Positions 45,299 through 56,800 of a stretch of 64,000 bases of DNA are shown piece by piece. The DNA is from Klebsormidium nitens (lineage: Eukaryota; Streptophyta; Klebsormidiophyceae; Klebsormidiales; Klebsormidiaceae). The notes beneath the pieces were generated by a model that had not been told where the DNA came from, did not search any database, and worked only from the letters and a program-made list of their open reading frames with translations. Location of the stretch: the NCBI GenBank assembly GCA_000708835.1, contig DF237135.1:1-64000 (forward strand). Direction: 5' to 3'. Position numbers and translations under genes: made by a program. Every line of letters begins with the position of its first letter. Within the stretch, counting starts at the first letter, position 1.

Positions 45299-48200
45299 AT
45301 GGCTCAGGCCATTGCGCGAAGCGGCTTTGGCTCCCCCCGTGAGGCCAGCAGGATCCCAAACGAGACTACAGACGAGGAGTTCACAGAAGACTTGGCACCT
45401 GGGTCCCCGTGAGTTGACAAAGCTTGCTTTTCGAGCCTGGACTGGTGTCCGGAAATCAGTTGGCATACTTCCGTTTTTTCCTGGCTATTCATACATACGA
45501 AACGGATGCTTCGTTCCGTTCGGAAGGAGGACGTTAAGAGGTAGCTCGTAAAGGGCTTCATGGGACGAATACAGTGACTCCAAAGAAGGGACCCCGAAGC
45601 TCTTGCCTCGCATCGCGTCATTCAAGGTGCACTCCTGATTCTCGTCAGAGAGGACGCATGATGGGAGGGAGGACGGCTGCAATGCGGCCGGTCCAAGTTT
45701 ACTGAGGATCCTGGAGTCGAGGCCGGATGCAGCCCAATACAAGACGATATGTTTGAGGAGAAGCTCCCCAGCTGAAGGGTCGAGACAAATGCTGAACCGC
45801 TGGGCTAGCAAGCAAAGGTCAAGCATCTCTCGGTCCGGTACTCAATCGAACGAGACACTATGCCTGATTCAAATCTTCCTTGGCCCGCATCTAAAGTCAA
45901 GGGACCCGAAAGCGCCCAGAGCCTTGAACCCTTCCAACTGGGGTTTCTCCATGTCTTGTCTTGCCCTTGAAAAGTGTCGCTTTGGGCGCTCAACGGCCCG
46001 GCCTTTCGAAAGGCGACACCCACTTACCTCACTTCGTTTCGGCCGTTTCAAAGGCGACAACTACCAATCGGACTACTGTTTGGAGCCCCGCTAATGCGAC
46101 TTTGTCGCCCTCGTTCACAAAGCTCGCGCGCCTTTCTTTACAGCGTGGGCCGCAGCTCGTCCGGTGGCTTCGTGGCGCCCTCCGCTCCGTCCGCGAGCGT
46201 CATCAAGCTCAGCCCGTCCGGGTCCATCATCTTCGGACGTCCGTCCGCGAGCGGCTCCGCGTCGTTGGCCCTCGGAGCGCTGACGTTCGAGTCGTACGCG
46301 CGCGTGCACTTTGCGCCCCGGTTCAAAGGCACCTCGTGCCTCGACCGGGTGGAGATCCCGGTCGCCGAAGTGGTCCAGTTTACCAAGGTATGAGTGGTCG
46401 GGGCCTGACCCCGGTAAATGCAACGGTGTGCACGCTTTGAGCTGCTTCTGCCTGCTCTAAGGTGATCCAGACCGCACTTCGCGGGGGGTTTCCTTTTAGC
46501 CTTGAAAGACTGTAAGGACATGACCCAGATAACTGTATAGGAGAGTGTCTAATGAAACGCGTGAAGGATTGCTTCGCCGTAGACTCGCAGGGCGAGCAGC
46601 TCGTCCTGGCAGAACGCGGCAGATGCGGGGTTTCTGTGATTCACTACAGCCTAAATCCGCTTTTTCACCTCGCACCGACAACGTCCTTGTGTGCTTCGTT
46701 GCGAGATCCTGCGGAAGCAGCTGGCTCCGCATCTTCGACCCCCAAAGTATTCCAACCCTCGCCTCCCGGAGCTTTGGACCTTGGACAGCGACACCCGTGA
46801 TCCGTTGCCCTGCGCAGGTGCCCCTGACGGAGCCGCTGCTCGCGCGCATCCTGGCGTCGCACACGCGCGAGCGCGCGGTGAGCATGTTCCGGCACCTGAT
46901 GTCGTACATGGGCGAGCTGACGACCAAGCACAGCGGCGTGCACCACGTGCAGGCCATCCTGGGGATGGGCATCAAAGACGTGGACCTGCGCGACGAGATC
47001 TACTGCCACATCGCCAAGCAAACCAGCGACAACCCCAGCAGGTGCGCCTGGGGCGGGCCGGGTGGCTGTCTTCCGCGCCGACTGACGTGTCGTCAAACTG
47101 ACAGAGTTGCTTTCTTTTGGGCGACTGACGTCTTACCGCCATCAAAGTGCACAAATTGGTCCCGAACATCTTCGTGATTCGCCCGCTTCGACTTCGCACA
47201 CAGTGCCCCGTTCGCTCTTCAATGTTCCGACGTTCCTTCCTGTCTTCGACCACTTTCGTAATCACGTTCACAGCTTTGCTAAAACAGCCCGCACCTTCCA
47301 CGATGGGAATCGTTCTTCAGTGTGTCCCCCAAAGTTTTTTCTTCGTATCCCTCCGTTAATTCTTCCACAGTCGTTCACAATCAGAATCCTCGTCCCAAGC
47401 TTTCCTTTTCGTCTCCCTACGTTACCGCTTCCTAAGAGTCCTGACACTAAGAGTGTTCGTCTCTTCCGCTCCAGGATGAGCACGGTGCGGGGGTGGCAGG
47501 CCCTGGCGCTGTGCCTGGGCACGTTCCCCCCCAGCGCGGGGCTGCAGCCGTACCTGGAGTGCCACATCGAGTCCGTCATGCACGGGGCCGCGGCCGGGGG
47601 AGCCTTGCCGCGCTTCCGGGGCAGGTGACGTCAGGATTTGAGATGCTTCTGTTCCTTGACTGGTGGAGGATTTACATTTCTCGGCATCACCTGTCTTGCC
47701 AAAAACTTGCGCTACATTAATAAGCGTAGACAAATGCATCACGAGAAATGGGAGACTAAAGATGGGTAGCAAGCAGTTTGACTCCCCAGACATGTACATG
47801 GATTGTGGCCAGACATGCGGTATGAGTTAGCAAGTCCCCTCTCAAGTCGAACAAGTCTAGGCCGGTCCAAATCATTTTGAAGCCGCCAGCCATAAAATGC
47901 CACGAAGCAACTCCTTGTGTTTTCTGAAACCGCGTGCGCTTCCTTTCTTTTTGCAGCAGCACCACCGGCGGCGCGACCGCGACGCCGATCACGCCTGCGG
48001 CCGCCGCGCCGTTCTGCCTGGCGCGCATGCGCAAGCTGATGCGCACGGGCGCGCGGAAACACGTGCCGCTGCTCGCGGAGATCTCCGCCGTGGAGAGCAT
48101 GGAGCCCGTCAAGATCCAGCTGCTGCTCCCGGACGACACCACGCAGGTGCGCGCGCGCGCGAGACTTGGTTTGCGCAAATTTCCGGCTCGTTCGACGCGT

Positions 48201-51200
48201 TTTGCTTGTCTCGAGCCTTCCTGAGAAACTCGGTTATGAGGACGATGATGCTTGTATGTGGTCCTTTCTTGGACACAGGAACTCTTGGATATCAATTCGA
48301 CACCACTCGTTATCATCAAAACCACAACCCAGCCACACTGATTTGAGCGGCCCCGCTGAATATCACAATCACTAGGCATCAAGAATCTGCGTCGTATACC
48401 AAACGGTCCCCGATTCACAGGATTGCTGAACGGCCCACCTTTAACCACCACGGTTCCGCTATTCTGAGCAATAACGTTCTCCTGAAACAACCACAGAAGA
48501 TGTGACCACCGTTACCATTTTTTCAGGAGCTCGCGCTGGATGCGACCGTCACTGCCGCGGAGGCCGCTCACGAGATGGCCGCGCAGCTGGGTCTGGGCAC
48601 CGGGCACAACTACGGCGTCTTCGAAGTGGCCGACGGATGTGAGGCGCCAGCTGCCCTGGCCCTCTTGTGACTCAATACTTGCTCCTTTGTATTCTGTTTT
48701 ATTTTGCCAATACAGCATCTGACGTGTTGTTTTATAGGAGTCTTCGACAATCTATCGCCTGCTCGAAAACCGCGCCAGCGCCGCTGCGTCAAGTCACGAT
48801 CTCTCTCGCCCTGCGTGACTCTACTGAGCCGCTGGCCGCAAAGCTTGGACGAGAACAGCGTCGGCAGTGCACATTGCTTGCGGCTCTCCCGCTCCTGCTA
48901 ACGGTCGATGTTCACCTTTAACGCTCTGCCCCGACCGTCTAAGACAACATTCCTTTTACCATTCTCAACGAATAAGACGTAACCATATCTCTCACCGCTG
49001 TTTCTCCCTCCTGCTAGTGGAGAAGCTGCTCCCGGGCACCCGCTTCCTGCTCGACGTCCAGGCGGGCTGGGCCGCGGCCGCGGCCGCGACGCGCGAGGCG
49101 CGGCAGCGCAAGCGCACGTTCAGCCTGCCCTTCTCCCGGCACAACTCCCGGGGCTCCACCGGTTCCAGCGCGAGCAGCTCCAGCCACGAAGAGAGTATGA
49201 GCGCGCGTAGCAGCACCAATTCTCAGACCTCCGACCGCAGCTCGGGGGCGAGGAGCCTGCCCGGGGAGGACGAACCGGGCAAGCAGGCGGTGCTCATGTT
49301 CAAGCGGAAGATCTTCCTGGGGGACGACCTGGAGGGCCCCGGGGGCGATGCCCCGGGCACGTCGGAGGGGGACGCGGTGCGCATGGAGGCGCGCGCGTTT
49401 GAGTACACGCAGGTAGGGCGACTTTGGTTTCCATCACTACTCGAAGAGGGGCATCTAGAAGGGGCGTTTTGACTCCACAACTTTGAAGGTAACGGCGGGA
49501 AAAGGGCCCGATAGTTTCTTGGTCCAGATGCGGATTATGAGGCGGGAAGCGAGCAATTGCTTAAAGTTTGCGGACTGAGCTCGGCCAAGCAATGAATAAT
49601 GGACCCGTCGATCAACGTTCCCGACCTGCATACCGCCTTCTTGTGCAATTTCTTCCGAACAAAGTCCGATTGAACACCTGACATCTCGCACTTTGCACGT
49701 CGTAGTAACCCAGTCTACGTTTTGTTCTTCGAACCGAACCCCTTGAGAGCGCAATCCCTTGATCCGTACAAGTAAGCACTGCTATGATTCTCGTCCCTGC
49801 CCCGGAGGTGGTGCACGACGTGCTGGCCGTTGTGCGCTAAATCTCGGAGCCTCAAAACCAGACCTTTGACGTAACCACAAACCCCCGGAACTTCCGATTG
49901 CCCCCGCCCCGCAGGCGGTGCACGACGTGATGGCCGGCGTGTACCCGGTGTCGGAGCAGGACGCGGTGCTGCTGGCCGCACTGCAGCTGCGCGCGGACCT
50001 GGGCGACAGCATCACCCTGCACGCCCTCGAGTGAGCGCGCGCGGGACACAACGCGGCCCACTTCGAATTTGGGGGGTTCAGTCCCCACGTTAAATTTCCA
50101 TGTCACTGTTTGTCTTTGCGGTCTGCGTTGTGTCATGTTTCGAGGGCCGCCCTAGGGTAGATACCACATAACCTGCTTTAGGTGCTCCTCCGCCGAATTG
50201 GTGTAGAGGTTTTCTGCTGATCTTTTCCGCCGTGTGCTTGAAAGCGCTGATTCTCCATCAGAAGGAGAAAAATCCACTAGAGGGAGAAGAAGAGAATAAA
50301 TAGACAACGAATCCTAAGGAAGTCCCAAAAAGGTACCGTTTTTCCCTCTCCTTTATGTTCCCTATCCGACCGCCTAGTAATGAGGCAAGGTTCTTGACCT
50401 CTAACGTACCGCCATTACGCGCAGGGACATTCCGCTGCAGGCCTTCATTCCGCTGGCCTACTGCGAGCGGCACACGGTGGCGGAGTGGCGCGCGGAGTGC
50501 CTGGCCCACATCGCATCGCTACCCGCGGAGGGCGACCCTGAGAAGCGGCGCGAGGACTACATCGCCTTCCTCAAAAGCAGGACCGTGCTCTACGGCTCCA
50601 CGTGGTTCTTTGCAGAGGTAACGTACATGCTTTCAAAGTCTTGAGAGTTAAAGGAAGAGCTTGCCATTGCTTCGACGCAGCAAATATTCTTTCACGTTCC
50701 CTGCTTCCAAACAGGAATTTTCTTCGTTAGAAGGCTCGGAAGCCCAACCTTCAGACTCGAGCGTTGTTGCAGAAACGTTGCGCAAGCCTGTTACCGTCAT
50801 CATTCATTTGGAACCCCAAAAAACAGCCTAATATGTCCCGGTCTCTTTCTCATCAACCGATCCCGTTTGCCGGCCCCTGTTTGCAGCAAAAGGCCAACCC
50901 GCGGTTTCCCGCGGAGCTGCTGGTGACGATCAACCGGGACGGCATCTTCTTCATCCACACGGTTACGCGCGAGCCGCTGCTGCACGTCACTTTCACCGAG
51001 GTCTGCAGCTGGGGCCACTCCAGCTCTTCCTTCAGCCTCGTCACCGGCAACATGTGAGCACACAAACTTGCTCAAATGGATGTTCGGGGCGGACGATACT
51101 GAAACGAACAAGAATGTGAAAAGCCGGGTCGAAGAAAACAACACGTTCTTTAACGTTCTGAGCAGAATGCGTATCTCTTTCGCGTCGTTCACTGAGCAGA

Positions 51201-51888
51201 ATGCGAGCGGGGCAGATGCCACATTCATTGCCAAGAGGAGAAAATAGTAGAATCGTAGACGATTATTCGTTGATTTGAAGAGACATGTTTTAGTCAACGT
51301 CGGTCCAGGCAAAAGGAAGTTTCTGGAACCTGTGTGACTGATGCTAGATCGCGCTTGCCTAAAGAACTTGACTGGCGGATGTCTTGTCCGAGCGTGCTTA
51401 CAGCGTGGCTGAAGAAGTATGCGAGCTCACGAGCTGAATTGCATTCGAGAAGAGCGACTCAAACGATCTGCGAACTGCTCCATACCGCAATCATCGAAAT
51501 CCGCAAGACGTCGCGTTCTCAGCGGCTACAAAAGATCGGATTGGAGCAAGGGCGTCTCACTCGAATTCACTCTTCTGATTTGCAGGACGTATAACCAAGA
51601 CCATCGGCTAGTGACCCAGCAGGTGAGACAACGCAGTCTCCGGTGCATTCTGTAGTGCGACAACTGCTCTGCTGTATCTTTTGGGCTGATACGTTGCAAT
51701 TTCAGGCTTAACGTCCCTCGTGGCTCGGTTCTCCCAGCCGCGAGCAGGTTACCGGATCTCTGTCGCCTTCCATTCCGCTCTGCCAACTTCAACAAATGCG
51801 CTCACGCTCGTTGCATTGTCCTGTTGATATGCAGGGCGAGGAGATCGGTGTCGTTATACAGCACTACATCAACCAGATTAAGTTCTGA
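45299..51888 (+). CDS. MyTH4-FERM protein lacking a motor domain
   Basis: Twelve exons, 45299-45408, 46144-46387, 46818-47041, 47475-47624, 47957-48146, 48527-48638, 49018-49412, 49915-50030, 50425-50617, 50887-51053, 51586-51622 and 51835-51888, give 663 residues. A short Ser-rich N-terminus precedes a MyTH4 domain (about 85-240, with FESYARVHFA, RERAVSMFRHLMSYMGE, VDLRDEIYCHIAKQTSDNP, GWQALALCLGTFPPS). A FERM unit follows (about 285-660, with VKIQLLLPDDTTQ, DIPLQAFIPLAYCERH, AELLVTINRDGIFFIHTVTREPL) and the end EEIGVVIQHYINQIKF matches a FERM-C terminal helix. A Ser-rich insertion with an acidic end (about 365-430) interrupts the FERM part. In plants MyTH4-FERM is known from the kinesin KCBP, where it binds microtubules and cargo. 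No P-loop motor is present here or in the following 12 kb. A cytoskeletal adaptor role is inferred. Confidence 0.83.
49794..49850 (+). pseudogene. decayed exon duplicate inside the MyTH4-FERM gene
   Basis: These 57 nt align without gaps to 49901-49957, the acceptor and start of the real exon 8, with 43 identical positions by my count, including GGTGCACGACGTG and TCGGAGC. The copy includes the pyrimidine tract, and its acceptor is changed from GCAG to GGAG. The coding frame is broken by a TAA where the true exon reads on. It is a partial exon copy left in the intron. Confidence 0.6.
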
Positions 51889-53893
51889 ACGTAGCTTGCG
51901 AATTATCGCTCGTGCAGGGGCTCTTGACAGTAGCAAAATTGCAAACGCAATAAAACTTTGAGAATGGTCATGAATTGGCCGGATAGATGCTTGAGTAATT
52001 CGCTACTTCTCAAGATGGAAAGCCATCATTGGAGTCCCTTGTTGGGGAGAAGAAACGCCACCCACGCATTTTTTCCGCTTTCAGTTGTAAAGACTGGGTC
52101 CGATTTACCGTTCTTTGCATACGCAAGCAGAATGCATGGAGAACAAAATGAAGGTGACGTAAGTCACAGAACGTCTTCATGACGTCCCTGCTGCCAGTTC
52201 GGACTTTCAATCCGTTACTGAGCCAGCCCCTAGGCGCGCAATTCAATCTTGTAGGAGCTTGCATATGCACTTGCCAGACGTATGCCATCGATTCCGCCAG
52301 CTATGCAGAGCTGCATCTCGGGCTAGATCAAGCCACCACGGTTCTCATTAACAATCAGTAGTGCATGTCAGCGCAAGGCGGAGACACACCCTTAACATAT
52401 CCTGGAAAAGCCATTGCCGATCACTGTCTCACGAAACGTACTTGCTTACAGTGATTGTGCTTCCAAAAAAATGGTACTGCCTGTGCCCCGGCGCTGGCAG
52501 CGCGCGGCACGCTGGCCAGAAGTGCACGACGAAAGAGACCTGGCATGGGTAAGTTTATTCATCAGGATCGATTCTGACTGTTAGCTAGTAGCACGCCCTC
52601 AGTGCCGGATGCAAGCCGGTTCGTGCTTTGATCGCATTCGAGTTGCGATGGCGCACGCGCAAGCGCATACGACTGTACGTCAATGTTTGAGACTTACATA
52701 CCGTCCCGGGGAGGCAAAGTGTGCTGGCATGGTTCAATACTTTCTGCCAAATTGCAATATGATGCTTCAATAAAAGACTAGTAATGGGACCAACATGCAT
52801 ATGCCAGGGGCCAGGGCGGTACATGGACATGATCGAAATTGTGTTCCAAGCATATGGTGCATCCGCTGCATGGGATATCAAGCTAGGGCGGCCGCAGCCA
52901 CGCAAATCCAATAGTTGGGGATCCATATATGCATTTACTGCATGGGCCCGGGCCACATGGCCGGTATAACATGCGTTCAGTTACAGAATTGAAGGGCTCG
53001 CACATGTGAGCTAGAGCCTAGCTAAGTGCACTGCAAAGATCCCAAGAAAGTGCCGCCTGGCACAAATTCTGCCAAGTTTGACTGGAATATGCAGTGTCAT
53101 TGTTGCTTGCACCGTCACTGCAATTATTTCGCACCTTATAGATCACTATATACCTCTAAATCTGGATCATATCGAGCAACCAAGAATGCATGCCCAGGAA
53201 GAACACGTTGGATTAGGTTAGGCTCTACTCGGTGCAACTTTAGCAAAGTCAGTGGCCGCGGGCTGGCTTATGTTGGCCATCAGCGGATGGATAAGAGGAT
53301 CAAACAAGTCCACGCGCGACCCTTTTAAAGCTATCCTACCAAGGACCATCTGTGTTTGCCCCTCCCTTGGTGATTTGACTGCAACGAGGTCGCCATTGCA
53401 CGCTATGGCACGTCTTGCCACTATATAGCTAGCACTCGACAGACCTTTCGTTTCTCCATCAAGCCTAGGCGATTAAATACACCCAGCACTAGATTCTACT
53501 ACGGTAGTCCTCGTATCACTGGTGTTGATTCACTGTCAAAGCCATCAATTTCTTCAATAAGTGTATTGCTGATGCAACTTTATTCGAACAGGCAAGGATC
53601 TAATAACACCCTTCGGACTTGCTAGGGGCCGTCTTCCTTTAGTCTTTACTGTTGATCCTAATAAGGACAGCTAATACGACTTGCTTACAGACATCGTCAT
53701 AGATGAGCTGAGACACGGCTGCCCACCTTGAGTTTTTCAACTATACCTCAGACGGGTTACTAATACAAGACCAACTAAATGCTAACATGCAACACAACAG
53801 GCAAACCTCTGCTCTCCCGACACAGCGGAAACCGCCTCCTGATCTCTTTCATTCCTCCTAATCTGCATACTTTTACCTGTCAGGCCCTTCCCC
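51889..53893. other. intergenic, convergent 3' ends
   Basis: About 2 kb between the MyTH4-FERM and GRF stop codons. AATAAA lies at 51949, 60 nt after the MyTH4-FERM stop, and is a plausible polyadenylation signal. Only short open frames without protein-like features are present, and no mobile element was recognised. Confidence 0.45.
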
Positions 53894-56800
53894 CTAGACT
53901 TTCAGCTCCGAGTCCCCTTGCCCAAAGTCTTTCAAGCTGGCGTCATCCAAGGCCTCCCGCTCTGCCTTCGGGCTCTCCGACTCCCCGTCTAACGAGAACG
54001 GCTGGAAGTCCTTGTTCAAGACCTGGTCGCTTTGCAGCCGGTCCTCCCCGCTCCCCGTCGCATCCGGGACGTCGGAACGTGACGCTAGCTCCGGCTCCAG
54101 GGGCTCCACCACAAATTGCTCATTCAGCATCCCGAACTCGCTGCTCGGGGGTTCACCTGCTAGCAGCTTCTCCCCGGGCTTCTCCTCGGGCTGGACCGGA
54201 GTTCCCGAGGCCGTCCGCCGTAGGGCCTGTGGCAGGGGTGCGACGCGGTAAGAGAGGGCAGGACAAGCAGACAGAGGCACTTCGCGGCCGGGACCACCCT
54301 CCGGTCGTCCTTTTCAGGCTAGGTCTTTTGGCAGCCCTCTCTCCAGAGGATGTGAACGTTCAGACTGGAACGCACCGTGACTGATTTGAACCGACAAGAA
54401 CCTTTGTCGAGGACGTGAACATTCCTTTTGTCAATCTCTCCAGCAGAAAGGAAAATGACTGTGGACATCACCCAGTTTGACAGGAAAGATCAACGCGAGT
54501 CATTCACCAACAAGGAGCACTTCGCTCCTCGCGTTTCTCTGTTGCTTCCACAAAGTTGGCACGATGCCAGCCCGCTTCTCCCAAAGTGACTTCTCAGTCG
54601 GTTCACCTCTCCTAGCGGGCCGCCCACGTCGTTTTCCCAGCTCCCTAGCCCCGTCGATACTGCCAGCCACGGCTTCTCCGGGTCGTCGCTCTGCAGGCTG
54701 GGTTGTCGGCTGAGCATGGACCGCTGGCCGTGCCGGTTGGCCAGGCTGCCCCCCTTGACGAGCGAGTGGGTGCGCACCAGGCCCCGCTCCTCGTCGATCG
54801 GTTGCATGTTGTTGCTGGCGTTGTTGTTCTGGGCCAGGAACGCGAGATGAGGGGGGAGTCCTTCTGCAGAATAGAGGGAGTGGTGATCAGGAACTACCGA
54901 AGAACAACTACTGAAGAACACTGCCTTGCCTGGCCTAAGGACGTGAAACACGCCCCGCCCCTCGCAAAAGAAGCCCGTACGGTCACTTGCGTCAGCTTGC
55001 GCAGCGCTAAGACTTGGTCTGGAAGGCAGCAACTTCAAGATTAGAACCCGTTGAAGACCCAGCTTCCCATCAAGAGCACGCCATGCGAGCAACGTTACTT
55101 TCGGTTAAACGGCTATTTGACCCTTTGCTTGTATACCGTCTATAGCCAGAGGTCGGAGTAAACTGCTCAATCTGTCGACAGAGAGAAGACTATCACAATT
55201 GGCTTGATGTTTGTAGGAGCGACCCCATCCACGGATCAGCACAAATGTCAGCACGTCGGGCCTCGTCCAAAACCGTTATGTTCATCCGACAGCTCACAGG
55301 TAGAGTGACGACAAGGGTCGGAGCAGCATTCAACTACATGCTTCGACCCTTCAGGTACTTACCAGGGGAGCTATCTCCCGAGCGTTTCATTCCATTCCCG
55401 GCCAGCGTCAGCGGGTCCGACAGTTGGCGCTGCAGGGAGAGCCTAGCCAGCGGTTCCGACCCCTGCCGCTGCAGTGAGCCATTCTTGGGCGACATGCCCC
55501 CTGCCATCCCCGCCTGGTGTTGCATGCCGGAGCCTACCGCATCCCGAGAGAAGGACCGAGCCAGCCGGCCGGCTCCATGCAAGTCGCGCTCCAGCGCTGA
55601 CGTGGCCAGCTGCCATTGGCTGGGCGAGGACGGGGAGACCTGGGGCTGCATCCAGCCGTGAGTGGGATGGGGGCCCGAGCCGGGCCGGTATGCATCGAAG
55701 GGCACCGAGGAGCGGAAGTCCTGGAATGGAGGCATCCCTCGGTAGTCCTCGAACTGGAGCCGTATCGAGTGGTCCTGCGCAGCCGAAGTGACAGGCAGAC
55801 AGGTAAGCAAGGGCACGCATTGAATAAAAAGGAAAACGCCTCTAGCAATCCTAGGGCATGGGACGAGCATTTGCGAATCGGAATCGATGATAATAAAGCC
55901 AATCAGTCCTCGAAACCTCATCACGAGCGGCATTCGGGACAGAATCTCCGCTCAATGACGCGGTCAGTAAAAATGCAGCCAGTCTATGATAGTGCTGTAT
56001 CTACCGGGCAAAGTCTCAGACGGGAGCATCCTTGAAGCATATGCATCATGCTTCTCAAGAAGGGGTCCACTTCCTGGAAAACTTGGACAGAACTAACAAA
56101 GGAAGTCACGAACAAACGGATCCGTCTAGGCTCGAACGCACCCTTGGGTCCATGTAATTCGAAGGCACCCCTCGGTAGCCAAGCCCTGCGGCGATGGCCT
56201 CCCGATCGAGCTTGGCCCTCTCTTCGCGGAGCAGCATCGCCATTGCCATCTCAGCGTTGGTGTCGGGAACCATGGTGCCATCCCTGTTGATGCGCGTGCT
56301 TGCAAACGCGGCCGCATGCCCGTTTGAAAAGACTTGGCTCGACAAGGAAGGGATGCCCACGTTGTCATAATCTGCAGAGAAAGGCGATGAGTGAGGCGTC
56401 AGAGGCAGTGAGTGAGTGGTAAAAATCCAAGAGCGCGGCAAAAAGAAATCGTGAAGCCTCAAGTGAGACACTGAAGAATGTCAAGAAGACTAGCTCGAAT
56501 GTTTCAGTCACCCTAGGCATCGAAGCCCATACTCATCCTCACAATGTGCAATCCCTTTGACCCAGGAAAGCAAAGTCTAGACAAACAGGGGACATGGGAA
56601 GGCCTAGCCAGGGAAGCAAGAAGGTTGCAAGGTGTTGAAATATGCTGAAGCCAGTATGTACGCTCCAGGCTTTGCAGCAGCCGCTGGACAACATACCTGG
56701 CTTCCCAAGACTTCTTTCGAGCAGGTCCTGTATCCGCTCGTTGTCCGCAGGGCCGAGGTTGGCAAAGGGATACATGAGATTCGAGGCTGGGGCTGGGGCT

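Noticed and set aside
45299-51888. Annotation as the kinesin KCBP
   Set aside because: No kinesin motor motifs are encoded in the gene or in the following 12 kb; only MyTH4 and FERM are present.
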